DNA from: an uncultured Prevotella sp.
GTDB lineage: Bacteria; Bacteroidota; Bacteroidia; Bacteroidales; Bacteroidaceae
DNA: 38,897 nt
Assembly (NCBI GenBank): GCA_944319915.1
Contig: CALUEY010000043.1
Location: forward strand, 1-38,897
Direction of reading: 5' to 3'
Both the position numbers and the translations under genes were made by a program. The notes beneath the pieces were generated by a model. That model saw only the letters and a list, made by a program, of their open reading frames with translations. It did no database searches and was not told where the DNA came from. Shown in pieces: positions 1 to 8,359 of the stretch. How positions within the stretch are numbered: the stretch's first letter is position 1; each line of letters begins with the position of its first letter.

Positions 1-57
1 CCTGTCAAAGAACTCTCTTCCTTTCAGCGCCCCGAGGTTGTTCCTCGAAAGCGGATG
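1..57 (-). other. Leader resembling that of an rRNA operon (16S gene off the left edge)
   Basis: Read on the minus strand, this segment runs from the promoter to the left edge. It contains a small hairpin (CGAGG/CCTCG at 33-47) and then GAGTTCTTTGACAGG. The GTTCTTTGAC string resembles the boxA-like antitermination element in the leaders of Bacteroidales 16S rRNA transcripts. No protein start is visible. The rRNA itself is not in the window, so the assignment rests on this motif and on the strong promoter just upstream. Confidence 0.55.
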
Positions 58-88
58 CAAAGGTAAGCAGTTTTCTGCTAACCCGCAA
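58..88 (-). promoter_or_regulatory. Strong Bacteroidetes promoter, leftward
   Basis: On the minus strand there is a TTG (complement of 86-88), a 20-base spacer and TACCTTTG (complement of 58-65). This matches the Bacteroidetes -33/-7 consensus TTG-N19-20-TAnnTTTG exactly. It fires out of the window to the left, into the rRNA-like leader. Confidence 0.75.
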
Positions 89-339
89 GCTTTGCGCGGA
101 CTTTTTGCGAAAATAAACGCAAACGCCCAACGCGATTGACATACATCAAGCCCATATATTATACATTAATAATTGGATTTAAAGAGCAAACAGAAGATTG
201 GGGAGCTGGCGAACAAGTGCCTACCGTCCGTAAGTGAGTACCGCGCCCTCTACTTGAATATATGCAACTAAAAGTTGGATAATGGCCCCACGATTTAAGG
301 CAAGGGCTATGCTGCGATGCGGAACGGTATGAATTGGGA

Positions 340-405
340 TGCAAAATGGCCCATTTGGCAAGCCAAAACAGGCTGTTTTGCGGGTCAAAACGGCATATAT
401 TGGAA
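340..405. repeat. REP-like hairpin element, copy 1 (degenerate)
   Basis: The end of this segment (CAAAACGGCATATATTGGAA) matches 17 of 20 positions of the right arm of the perfect hairpin at 9227-9253 (CCAAACGGCACATATTGCAA). The left part also shares a GCC..TTTGGCA core with the other copy's left arm. This looks like a second, decayed copy of one small repeat family. Confidence 0.5.
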
Positions 406-538
406 CGCGCTGGCAATCAAGCAGTTAAAAAGAACGTGGATTGTCGGAGCTGTTAACATAAATATGTTAAACCCAATCTGCCGCCATTGGGCCAATCACA
501 CTTATATAACGTCTGTTGTTGGATCTAAAATCATCTTC

Positions 539-633
539 CGCACTGCTGCCACCTGCTTGCTTTCCGCTTTTTCTCGATGTGTCCGATACGTCTTCGGCAA
601 AAGCGGAAAGCAATCTGCCTGGCAGCGGCACGA
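539..633. repeat. Long imperfect inverted repeat
   Basis: Left arm about 539-574 and right arm about 597-633 are complementary with a few mismatches; the inner 14 bases match perfectly. It could be a small non-autonomous element or a stable RNA hairpin. No terminal duplication was recognised. Confidence 0.45.
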
Positions 634-669
634 AATATTGGCGAAGTATGACGATTTGGCATAAACCAT

Positions 670-706
670 AAAGCGCCACTTGCCTTGGATTTGCAAGTGG
701 CGCTTT
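670..706 (-). terminator. Intrinsic terminator of the dnaN-recN operon
   Basis: A perfect 14-bp stem (AAAGCGCCACTTGC at 670-683, complement at 693-706) with a 9-base loop lies 22 bases past the stop of the last gene. On the minus strand it is followed by a T-rich stretch (TTTATGGTTTAT). Confidence 0.85.
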
Positions 707-727
707 CAGCATTGGAGCCAATGAATG

Positions 728-2404
728 TTACTTGCCGTACTTATCGATAAGCCCTTGAGCTTGAGTGTCGCCAAGGTCTTTGGCTTTCTGCAAGTTTTGC
801 AGACCGGCGGGCTTATCGCCTTTCAGGCATTGGGCAAGGCCGAGGAAGAGGTAGCCCTCTCCGAGATTAGGGTCAACGGAAATGCACTGCTGCGAGGTTG
901 CCACAGCATCGTCGAGGAGATTGACACGGATTTCGAGCGAAGCCTTCTCGCATAGGTAAAGGGTGTTGGCGGGGTCTTTCTGCAAAGCCCTGCGGTAGTC
1001 GTCGAGTGCGGCCTGAAAGATGCGCCCCTCGGTTTCGGCCCGTGCCCGGATATAGTAGAAATTGGCGTTCACCTCGGTAGGCATCAGCTTCTCGTACTCA
1101 TTGAAATCGAGCACCGCCCTGCGGTATTGCCTCATGCCGAGCAGCGCTTGCGCCCTGGCGAGCAAATAGGGAGCAGCAGCCTTAAGGTAAGGCTTGTCGA
1201 AGGTGCACACGGCACTATCGAGGAGAGCAAGCACTGCTGCCGTGTCGCGCATCATCTCCTTGCACCGGGCAGCGGCAAAGTAGGTTTCGGCATTGCGCAT
1301 ATCGCCACTGTTGAGCAACTGAGTGTAAATGCCGAACGCCTCGTCGTACTTGTTCTGCGCAAAGCGCACCTGCGCCTCGAGCTGACGGTAAATGCCAATG
1401 GGGTTGGCCTCATAGGCAGCCTGCGCCTCTTGGGCAGCCTTGTCGAATGTCCATTCGGCATAATGCAGGCTGTCTTGGTAGACAAGTGCCTGGTAAATCA
1501 GCTTTGCATAGTTGTAATGGGCATCATCTTTCTTGTCGGCAACCTTTACGGCCTGCCTCATGTCGCGGTCGGCGTCGGCAAGGCGACCGGCGGCGCACAA
1601 CAGCTGCGCCCGGCTTACATAGCCATCGTAGGCATCGGGGAACTTGGCGATGAAATCCTCGACGGTGGCTGCATACTGCGCTGAATCGAGCACGGAAGCG
1701 GCCACATAGAGCGCAAGGATAGCCTGCTCGCGCTCGTCGGGCAGCTCTTTCTTTATTGATGTGCTGTTGAGCGTGGCGTCGTTGATGCTCAGTCCGTTGG
1801 TCTTGAGCGAGTTGGCGTAAGCAGCACCCACGGCATAGGCAACAGTGTCACTGGCATTGAATGGCCTCTGCATCAGCCCAACCACCTCGCCATCATCGTT
1901 GAGCAGCGGGCTGCTGACTGAAATTTCGGGAGCCTTTACGTTGACGGTATAATACGCATGGCCACCATCGAAAGTCTCCACCCTGCTTATGGAGCCGTGC
2001 TCGCAGGCCGAGCCTTTCTTTGCAGAGTATGGCAAAAGCCAAACCACGCTTCCCTCTGCCGCGGGGGATGCGGCTACAGCCAGCGGCGCAGTGGAGTGGG
2101 CTTGCACGCGGAACTTGGCCACGTCGTATGTGCCGTTAGCCCCAATCACGCTCACCACAGGCATCTCCCTGCCCTGCGCATCAATCACAACAGCGCTCGC
2201 TGCCCCCTTGAATGGAGAGAAGCTGCTGACGGCCTCGCCCCCAGTGCCGACAAAAAAGCCGTTGGAACTGCCGACAAGTGTGCCATCGGCAGCAAATGTC
2301 TTCAAGGTAAACACGGACTTGGCCGCCTTCTTCACCCACTTTGGCTGGGCCTGGACCTTGCACAATACAAGCAAGGCCACCATCATATATAGTATACGTA
2401 TCAT
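728..2404 (-). CDS. Secreted TPR protein with inactive trypsin-like domain
   Basis: This 558-residue protein has a signal peptide (about residues 1-19). A domain laid out like a trypsin/HtrA-type serine protease follows (about 30-230), then a long TPR superhelix (about 240-550). The protease half keeps GFFVGTGG, an aspartate in YDVAKF and a serine in VSSPLLNDDGEVVG. Where the catalytic histidine should be (normally TNxHV) it has SSFSPF, and the GNSGGP motif is degraded. I therefore read it as a pseudo-protease used for binding. Its ATG overlaps the recN stop in an ATGA, so it is translationally coupled as the last gene of the operon. The substrate or partner is unknown. Confidence 0.8.
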   Translation of the reverse strand: MIRILYMMVALLVLCKVQAQPKWVKKAAKSVFTLKTFAADGTLVGSSNGFFVGTGGEAVSSFSPFKGAASAVVIDAQGREMPVVSVIGANGTYDVAKFRVQAHSTAPLAVAASPAAEGSVVWLLPYSAKKGSACEHGSISRVETFDGGHAYYTVNVKAPEISVSSPLLNDDGEVVGLMQRPFNASDTVAYAVGAAYANSLKTNGLSINDATLNSTSIKKELPDEREQAILALYVAASVLDSAQYAATVEDFIAKFPDAYDGYVSRAQLLCAAGRLADADRDMRQAVKVADKKDDAHYNYAKLIYQALVYQDSLHYAEWTFDKAAQEAQAAYEANPIGIYRQLEAQVRFAQNKYDEAFGIYTQLLNSGDMRNAETYFAAARCKEMMRDTAAVLALLDSAVCTFDKPYLKAAAPYLLARAQALLGMRQYRRAVLDFNEYEKLMPTEVNANFYYIRARAETEGRIFQAALDDYRRALQKDPANTLYLCEKASLEIRVNLLDDAVATSQQCISVDPNLGEGYLFLGLAQCLKGDKPAGLQNLQKAKDLGDTQAQGLIDKYGK

Positions 2405-4059
2405 TGTCTCAATAATTCTTTTGCGTTGCTTATGGCAGCCTCGGAAATGTCGCTGCCGCTCAGCATTTGGGCAATTTCCCTGACGCGCCCCTGTGCATCG
2501 AGCTGCACCATCCTGCTCGCAGTGCCGCCCGCGGTTTCTTCCTTGTAAACTTTATAGTGCGCCTGCCCAAGGGCAGCTATCTGCGGCAAGTGGGTGATGC
2601 TTATCACCTGTCGGTCAGCACGCCCCATCTGCTGCATGATCAAGGCCATCTTCTCGGCGATCTTGCCACTTACGCCTGTGTCAATCTCGTCAAAAATGAT
2701 TGTGGGGAGCTTCACCGCACCGCTTATCATGGCCTTGAGCGAAAGCATGACGCGGGCAATCTCGCCACCCGAAGCCACCTGCGACACAGGCTGCATGGGT
2801 GTGCTCTTGTTGGCACTGAAAAGGAACGCCACTCGGTCGCAGCCATTGCGTGAGGGCTGTTCTTGGCTGATTTCGACAGCAAAGCGCACGTTGGGCATGC
2901 CGAGCGGTACAAGCCGCTCCTGCATCTCGGCCTCTATGCGGTGTGCAGCTTCTGTGCGCATGGCCGTAAGCCTCGCTGCCCGCTCTTTGCAAAGCAACCT
3001 TGCCTCATCGAGCCGGGCCTGCAGCTCGGCAAGGGCCTCGTCGGCATTATCAATGCCATCGACCTGAGCCTTCAGCTCTGCAAGCCTGGCTATAAGTGCA
3101 GCCACAGTGTCGCAATGGTATTTTTTCTGCAAGCCATAAATGACGTCGAGGCGGGCATTGACCGCATCAAGTTCGGCGGGGTCGAAGTCGACGCCGCCAA
3201 GTTGGCGGCTTATCTCCTGCGATATATCCTTAAGCTCTATGTAGACGATGTCCATGCGCTCGGCCAGCTCGCCGGCCCCAGGCAGCATATCCTTGACCGA
3301 AGCCATGGCCCCGACAGCCGCCCGCAGGCTGGCCACGGCCCCGGCACTGTCTGCCGATAGCAAGCCGTCGGCCTCGTAGAGCGCACTCTTTATTTCCTCC
3401 GCATGGCTCATAGTGCCAGCCTTGGCCTCAAGCTCCTCCTGCTCCCCGTCGACAAGGTTTGCGTTGGCCAATTCGTCACACTGGAAACGCATGAAGTCGG
3501 CATTTTCCCTGCCGCGCTCAAACCTCTCCTTAAGCTCGTCAAGGGCGGCACGAGCCTCCATATAGGCAGAGTAAGCCTGCTTGTAGAGCATTAGTTCGGC
3601 ATTGTCGGCGGCTATGATGTCCACCACCTCAAGCTGGAAGTCCTGCTTGCCGAGCAAGAGGTTCTGGTGCTGGCTATGCACGTCCACCAACCTTTCGCCC
3701 AAATCCTTCAGCAGAGCCAACGGCGCAGGCACGTCGTTGATGAAAGCCCGGCTCTTGCCCGAGGCATACAGTTCCCTGCGTATGATGCAGTCATCAGGGT
3801 CGTAATCGATGTCGTTCTGCTCGAAGAAAGACTTCATGTCGTAATTAGACAGGTTGAAGTGTGCCTCGATGACGCACTTTGCGGCCCCGGCCTTTATCGA
3901 CTTTGTGTCGGCCCGCTGCCCCATCAACAGCCCTATGGCGCCCAGTATGATGCTCTTGCCTGCCCCTGTCTCGCCGGTGATGACGGAGAATCCAGGGTTG
4001 AAGCATACGTCGAGCGAGTCGATGAGCGTAAAGTTCCTTATTATAAGTCGGCTAAGCAT
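2401..4059 (-). CDS. recN: DNA repair protein RecN
   Basis: RecN is an SMC-like ATPase in double-strand break repair. The 552 residues match the family's usual length. The Walker A motif GETGAGKS lies at about 29-36, followed by a long coiled-coil central region with many Glu/Ala/Leu residues. The ABC signature (VASGGEIARVML) and Walker B (IIFDEIDTG) lie near the C-terminus. The gene starts four bases after the upstream DUF4835 gene and overlaps the downstream TPR gene by ATGA, so it is inside a tightly packed operon. Confidence 0.97.
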   Translation of the reverse strand: MLSRLIIRNFTLIDSLDVCFNPGFSVITGETGAGKSIILGAIGLLMGQRADTKSIKAGAAKCVIEAHFNLSNYDMKSFFEQNDIDYDPDDCIIRRELYASGKSRAFINDVPAPLALLKDLGERLVDVHSQHQNLLLGKQDFQLEVVDIIAADNAELMLYKQAYSAYMEARAALDELKERFERGRENADFMRFQCDELANANLVDGEQEELEAKAGTMSHAEEIKSALYEADGLLSADSAGAVASLRAAVGAMASVKDMLPGAGELAERMDIVYIELKDISQEISRQLGGVDFDPAELDAVNARLDVIYGLQKKYHCDTVAALIARLAELKAQVDGIDNADEALAELQARLDEARLLCKERAARLTAMRTEAAHRIEAEMQERLVPLGMPNVRFAVEISQEQPSRNGCDRVAFLFSANKSTPMQPVSQVASGGEIARVMLSLKAMISGAVKLPTIIFDEIDTGVSGKIAEKMALIMQQMGRADRQVISITHLPQIAALGQAHYKVYKEETAGGTASRMVQLDAQGRVREIAQMLSGSDISEAAISNAKELLRQ

Positions 4060-4062
4060 CTC

Positions 4063-4971
4063 TCATTCCTTGATTTTGTTCCACGAATTGCTTTGCGAAG
4101 CGTTTATGCCGAAAAGAATGTTGTAAACGGACTCTTTCTCCTTCTGAGTGCCTTTGCCCTTGTAGATGTTGGCAAGCTCGTCGCGTTTATAGTCTGTCCA
4201 TATTTGCGGCAGCAAGCTGAGCGGCTTGTCATCGTGGGCTTTCTGCAAGTCGTTTTCGAGCGCCGTGGTGATGTTTGTTCGCCCCCGCTCCACGTTGGCC
4301 GCCATCTCGTCGAGCCCGGTACGGTAATAGTCATACTGCAGCTGGCGGAAAGGCTTCATGGCCTCGTCGAGATAATCGTTGATGATGGCGAAGCGGTTGC
4401 GGCTGTCCTCGAACGACTTCCACCCAGGATATTCGAGGCTCTGAGCGTTGTTCACAAGGTTGAGGCATCGCTGCAGCACATCGGTGCCGCCCATTGGTGC
4501 AAAGCTGTCGAGGTTGATGCCTATTATCAAATAAGCATAATATGCAAAGAGAGCCGTCAGCTGGTTGTCGATTACCTCCTCGTTGAAGTTCAGCTGGTCG
4601 AACTGCGCAAACTCAAAGTTGAAGTTTGCGTCTTGGTTGTTATAGAGAGTTGATGTGTATTGCGAGTTGTACACAGGGCGGTTGGCCTGTATCGTGGCCG
4701 AACACTCAAAGGTGTTGTTGGTCTTGTCGTACTTGTTGACGGTGATGTTGAAGTTGCACACGATGCGCTCGTTCTCTTGGAACTGCAAGTCTGTCCACTG
4801 CCGATCGTTGACGAACTGCTCCAGAGTCTGCTGTAGGTTCTCGAACACGCTCACGTCGGTCACGCCTACCTTGCTGTGGTTGATGTTTATCTTGGCCTGC
4901 AGCTCCTGTGCGCCCAAGCATACAGGCAAGGCAGCGAAGCACACCGCCGCAAACAATCTTCTTGCGTCCAT
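4063..4971 (-). CDS. DUF4835 family protein (PorD-like)
   Basis: This 302-residue protein has a signal peptide ending near ALPVCLGA and then the DUF4835 fold: QELQAKININHSKV at the start of the mature protein, and a conserved YYAYLIIGINLDSFAPMGG segment. The family is restricted to Bacteroidetes and sits between coaBC and recN in many of their genomes. It has been annotated as the type IX secretion-associated protein PorD; I take that name from family knowledge, not from this sequence. Several proteins in the window have C-terminal regions of type IX character, which fits. It lies 4 bases after coaBC and 3 bases before recN. Confidence 0.85.
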   Translation of the reverse strand: MDARRLFAAVCFAALPVCLGAQELQAKININHSKVGVTDVSVFENLQQTLEQFVNDRQWTDLQFQENERIVCNFNITVNKYDKTNNTFECSATIQANRPVYNSQYTSTLYNNQDANFNFEFAQFDQLNFNEEVIDNQLTALFAYYAYLIIGINLDSFAPMGGTDVLQRCLNLVNNAQSLEYPGWKSFEDSRNRFAIINDYLDEAMKPFRQLQYDYYRTGLDEMAANVERGRTNITTALENDLQKAHDDKPLSLLPQIWTDYKRDELANIYKGKGTQKEKESVYNILFGINASQSNSWNKIKE

Positions 4972-4975
4972 GGCC

Positions 4976-6181
4976 TTATTCTGTTAGCATTACCTTGGCG
5001 AGATGCGACACTATGTCCTCAGCCACATCCACCTTGCTTTTCCTTGGGAACTCCCTGCTCCCGCCGCGCCACATGATGGTCACCTTGTTGTCGTCCGAGC
5101 GGAAGCACGTACCCTCGTTGCGCAGCGAGTTGAGCACGATGAAATCGAGGTTCTTGCGCTCCAGCTTACCCAATGCGTTACGCTCCTCGTGGTCAGTCTC
5201 CAAAGCGAACCCTGCGAGGCATTGCCCCGGGCGCTTCATCCGCCCCAGCTCGGCAGCGATGTCGTGCGTGGGCTTGAGCCTGACCACGAGGTCATCGTCG
5301 CCCCGCTTTATCTTCCCTGCGGCAACGGTCTCTGGGGCGAAATCGGCCACGGCTGCGCACAGTATGGCAGCGTCGCAGGCGGGAAACTCCGCCACAGCCG
5401 CACTATACATATCATCGCAGCTCACCACGTCGATGCGCCTTATGCCCTTGCCTTCCGCCCGCAATGCCACCGGCCCGGCGATGAGAGTCACCTCTGCCCC
5501 ACGGCGGGCGCATTCCTCCGCGAGGGCAAATCCCATCTTGCCGCTTGAGTAATTGCCGATGAACCTCACCGGGTCAATACGCTCGTGAGTAGGCCCGGCG
5601 GTCACCATGATGCGCTTGCCACGCAACTGCCCCACGTTGCCACGGAAATAGTCATCAAGAGCCTTCACTATTGCCTCTGGCTCCTCCATGCGCCCCTTGC
5701 CATCAAGGCCACTGGCGAGGAAACCGCTCTGCGGCTCGATGACTATGTTGCCAAACGAGCGCAGGCGGTCGAGATTGGCCTGAGTGGCTGGGTGGGCATA
5801 CATATCGAGGTCCATGGCGGGAGCGATGAACACCGGAGCCTTCATCGAGAGATAAGTAGTGATGAGCATGTTGTCGGCCACGCCGCTTGCCATCTTGCCC
5901 AGTGTGGACGCCGTGCATGGAGCTATGAGCATGGCGTCGGCCCATAAGCCCAACGCCACGTGACTATGCCACGTGCCGTCGCGCTGCGAGAAGAAGTCGC
6001 TTACTACGGGCTTCTGCGTGAGCGCCGACAGCGTTATGGGCGTGATGAACTCCTTGCCTGCCGGAGTTATCACCACCTGCACCTCGGCCCCACGCTTCAC
6101 CAGCCCCCTTATTACGAGGCAAGCCTTGTATGCAGCTATCGAGCCGGTTATTCCCAATACTATCTTTTTCCCTTTAAGCAT
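4976..6181 (-). CDS. coaBC: Bifunctional phosphopantothenoylcysteine decarboxylase/synthase
   Basis: CoaBC makes 4'-phosphopantetheine in coenzyme A synthesis: the CoaB half joins cysteine to 4'-phosphopantothenate with CTP, and the CoaC half decarboxylates the product with FMN. The 401 residues are the usual length. The N-terminal flavoprotein domain shows GITGSIAAYK, the active-site histidine region WHSHVAL, LIAPCTAST and the APAMDLDMY substrate clamp (family usually PAMNxxM). The C-terminal synthase starts near VTAGPTHERIDPVRFI with NYSSGKMG. It is the third gene of the dnaN operon, 21 bases after the exonuclease gene. Confidence 0.96.
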   Translation of the reverse strand: MLKGKKIVLGITGSIAAYKACLVIRGLVKRGAEVQVVITPAGKEFITPITLSALTQKPVVSDFFSQRDGTWHSHVALGLWADAMLIAPCTASTLGKMASGVADNMLITTYLSMKAPVFIAPAMDLDMYAHPATQANLDRLRSFGNIVIEPQSGFLASGLDGKGRMEEPEAIVKALDDYFRGNVGQLRGKRIMVTAGPTHERIDPVRFIGNYSSGKMGFALAEECARRGAEVTLIAGPVALRAEGKGIRRIDVVSCDDMYSAAVAEFPACDAAILCAAVADFAPETVAAGKIKRGDDDLVVRLKPTHDIAAELGRMKRPGQCLAGFALETDHEERNALGKLERKNLDFIVLNSLRNEGTCFRSDDNKVTIMWRGGSREFPRKSKVDVAEDIVSHLAKVMLTE

Positions 6182-6202
6182 ACGTCAGTCGGTTACATTT
6201 GC

Positions 6203-7051
6203 CTATTTGCCCTCGCGCAGCTTGATGCGCGTAAGCACCTGCTTTGTGTTGTAAGTGAAGTCGCCCGAGAGAATCCAGCTGTAGTAGCCGGGGTCGTAGC
6301 GCAGCACCTGCGCTACCTGTTCGCCCTTGTGCTTGCCAAAGTTGAACACCTCCACGAGGCGCGGCTTGCCGTCGGGGCCAGCCACCACGTTGCCGGCGGC
6401 ATCCTTAAGCTCGGCCCACACCACTCGCCCCGCAAAGTCAACGTTGTTGTTCTGCCGCGAGAAATCGGCAAGGAAGTCCACGTCGTTCTGCAGCTGGCGC
6501 CCGGGGTCAGGCTCGGTCTCCGGGGCATACTTGTCGAGCTGCCCCATCAGCACACGGTATGTGGCCTCGGTGTCCTGGTCGGCACGGTGAGCCTCAAAGT
6601 CGTCCTCCATCTCGCGCCCGCAATAAAACTTGTACGCGGCAGCGAGGTTACGCCGCTCCATCTTGTGGAAAATCGTCTGCACGTCAATGAGGCGGCACTT
6701 GGCGAAGTCGAAGTCGATGCCCGCCCTTAGGAACTCCTCGGCCAGCATGGGTATGTCGAAGTGGTTAGAGTTGAAGCCAGCGAAGTCGCAGCCGCGGAAC
6801 TCCTCGCAGAGCCTTGCAGCTATGTCCTTGAACATGGGCTTGCCCGCCACGTCGGCGTCGCTGATGCCAGTCAGCTCGGCCACCTCCTTCGGGATGTGCT
6901 TGCCTGGGTTCACCATGAAGTCGGCGCGCTTCTCCTGTCCGCCGGGGGTCACCTTTATGTAAGATATCTGTATGATGCGGTCCTTTACCAAGTCCAGCCC
7001 CGTGGTCTCGAGGTCGAACACCACGAGGGGTCTCTTCAGATTCAGTTTCAT
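6203..7051 (-). CDS. DnaQ-like DEDDh 3'-5' exonuclease
   Basis: This 282-residue exonuclease is of the DnaQ/RNase T fold. The catalytic set is visible: D13 and E15 in FDLETTG, D99 in NSNHFDIPML, and H155 with D160 in HRADQDTEATY. That makes it a DEDDh enzyme. The C-terminal 50 residues (FNFGKHKGEQV ... YYSWIL) form a small domain like that after exodeoxyribonuclease X-type nucleases (DUF3820-like). Placement next to dnaN suggests a proofreading or repair role with the sliding clamp, but that is inference. It starts 12 bases after the dnaN stop. Confidence 0.92.
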   Translation of the reverse strand: MKLNLKRPLVVFDLETTGLDLVKDRIIQISYIKVTPGGQEKRADFMVNPGKHIPKEVAELTGISDADVAGKPMFKDIAARLCEEFRGCDFAGFNSNHFDIPMLAEEFLRAGIDFDFAKCRLIDVQTIFHKMERRNLAAAYKFYCGREMEDDFEAHRADQDTEATYRVLMGQLDKYAPETEPDPGRQLQNDVDFLADFSRQNNNVDFAGRVVWAELKDAAGNVVAGPDGKPRLVEVFNFGKHKGEQVAQVLRYDPGYYSWILSGDFTYNTKQVLTRIKLREGK

Positions 7052-7063
7052 GCCTGGCGCCGT

Positions 7064-8185
7064 TTATTCGTTGATGAGCATTGGCATAAGCAGCATGAGC
7101 ACCTCCTGCCCCTCGGGCTGCTCCGACGGCACCACCACCCCGGCCCGGCTCGGGTCGGCCAGCTGCACCACCACGTCCTGGCAGTCGAGGTTGCCCAGTA
7201 TCTCGATGAAAGCCGAGCCCTTGAAGCCAATGCTCATGGGCTGCCCGCTGTAGTCACAAGCCATCTTTTCAGTTGCGGTGCGCGAGAAGTCGTAGTCCTC
7301 GGCGTCGAGCTGCAGCGTGCCATACTCCATGTGGAAGCGTATGAGGTTGCCCGAGTTGGCAAAGGGCTGCACACGGCGCAGTGCGCTGAGCAGGGCGGCC
7401 CGGTCGGCGGTGAGCTGGTTGGGGTTGTCGCGCGGTATCACCGAGTTGTAGTTGGGGTAGCGCCCCTCTATCAGCCGGCAGGTGAGCAGGCCCTCGTCGA
7501 AGGTTATCTCGGCGTTGTGTCCGTCGAACCTCATGGTCACATCGCCGCCGTCCTTGGCCAGCAAGTTCTTCAACAGCGTGGTGGGCTTCTTGGGCAGGAT
7601 GAACGATGCTGCCCCATCGCCCTTCACGCCGAGCACCCTGTTGCGCACGAGCTTGCACCCGTCGCTGGCCACGATGGTGAGGCAGTCCTGCGTAAGGTCG
7701 AAGTAGAGGCCGTTCATCACTGGGCGCAGCTGGTCGTCGCCCGTGGCGAAGAGCGAGCGGTTTATGTTGTCGGCCAGCAGTCCGGCGGCCATGGTCACGG
7801 TGCTTGCCCCCTCGCCCACTGCCGGTGCCTTGGGGAACTCGTCGGCATTCTCTATGGGCAGCGAGAACTGTCCGTTCTGGTATATTATCTTTGCCATGCC
7901 GTCCTCGCGGCTCACCTCGAAGGTGATGGGCTGCTCCGAGAAGCCCTTCACGGCCTCGAGCAGGTAGTGGCTGCCTATGGCAAAGGAGCCGTCGCCGTCG
8001 CTCTCGCTTAGCTCCACCGTAGTATTCATCATGTTCTCGCTGTCGGAGGCGGTGAGCCTAAGCGCGCCCCCGCCCACCTCAAATACGAAGTCAGACAGTA
8101 TGGGCAGCGAATTCTTGCTATTTATCACCCTCGAGAGGGCCATCAATTTGCTGCTAAGCGCAGTGCTCGACAAAGTAAATCTCAT
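7064..8185 (-). CDS. dnaN: DNA polymerase III beta subunit (sliding clamp)
   Basis: DnaN forms the ring that tethers replicative polymerase to DNA. The 373 residues match the family length, and the three-domain clamp pattern is visible from the start (MRFTLSSTALSSKLMALSRV, then NSLPILSDFVFEV) to the C-terminal MPMLINE. It is the first gene of a six-gene leftward operon reaching 728. Expression probably comes from the promoter at 8233-8264 in the gap shared with the divergent DUF3127 gene. Confidence 0.97.
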   Translation of the reverse strand: MRFTLSSTALSSKLMALSRVINSKNSLPILSDFVFEVGGGALRLTASDSENMMNTTVELSESDGDGSFAIGSHYLLEAVKGFSEQPITFEVSREDGMAKIIYQNGQFSLPIENADEFPKAPAVGEGASTVTMAAGLLADNINRSLFATGDDQLRPVMNGLYFDLTQDCLTIVASDGCKLVRNRVLGVKGDGAASFILPKKPTTLLKNLLAKDGGDVTMRFDGHNAEITFDEGLLTCRLIEGRYPNYNSVIPRDNPNQLTADRAALLSALRRVQPFANSGNLIRFHMEYGTLQLDAEDYDFSRTATEKMACDYSGQPMSIGFKGSAFIEILGNLDCQDVVVQLADPSRAGVVVPSEQPEGQEVLMLLMPMLINE

Positions 8186-8232
8186 GGGTATCTATTCGTT
8201 TTGGTTATTTCTGCAATCATGTAAATTGACCA

Positions 8233-8264
8233 CAAAAATACAAAATTACAGCGTGAGCAGCAAA
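8233..8264 (-). promoter_or_regulatory. Promoter of the dnaN operon
   Basis: On the minus strand a TTTG (complement of 8261-8264) is followed after 20 bases by TATTTTTG (complement of 8233-8240), fitting the Bacteroidetes consensus. A second possible -7 box, TAATTTTG, is the complement of 8241-8248. Confidence 0.65.
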
Positions 8265-8295
8265 TAATCGGCCAAAAACTTGCCCTAATTAAAAC

Positions 8296-8303
8296 TATTT
8301 TTG
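8296..8303 (+). promoter_or_regulatory. -7 box upstream of the DUF3127 gene
   Basis: TATTTTTG matches TAnnTTTG 56 bases before the start codon. The nearest TTG upstream (8280-8282) is only 13 bases away, so the -33 element is not convincing. Confidence 0.45.
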
Positions 8304-8359
8304 TAATTTCGCAATCGCAAAAACATTCAAGAAAAGAAAACAACTCACAACAGAAAAAA

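Larger units (their letters stand above)
89..669. other. Intergenic region with hairpin elements, no convincing gene
   Basis: I see no supported coding sequence here; the short open frames have no family resemblance or ribosome site. Two structured parts are visible. Around 340-405 is a diverged copy of the hairpin element found at 9183-9253. Around 539-633 is a long imperfect inverted repeat whose inner arms are TGCTTTCCGCTTTT and AAAAGCGGAAAGCA. Confidence 0.6.

Noticed and set aside
3667-4653. 328-codon open frame antisense to recN and the DUF4835 gene
   Set aside because: Composition is that of a reverse-strand shadow and it crosses two certain genes.
6761-8011. 416-codon open frame antisense to dnaN and the exonuclease
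   Set aside because: It is a shadow of GC-rich coding DNA on the other strand, with no family resemblance; dnaN and the exonuclease are certain.
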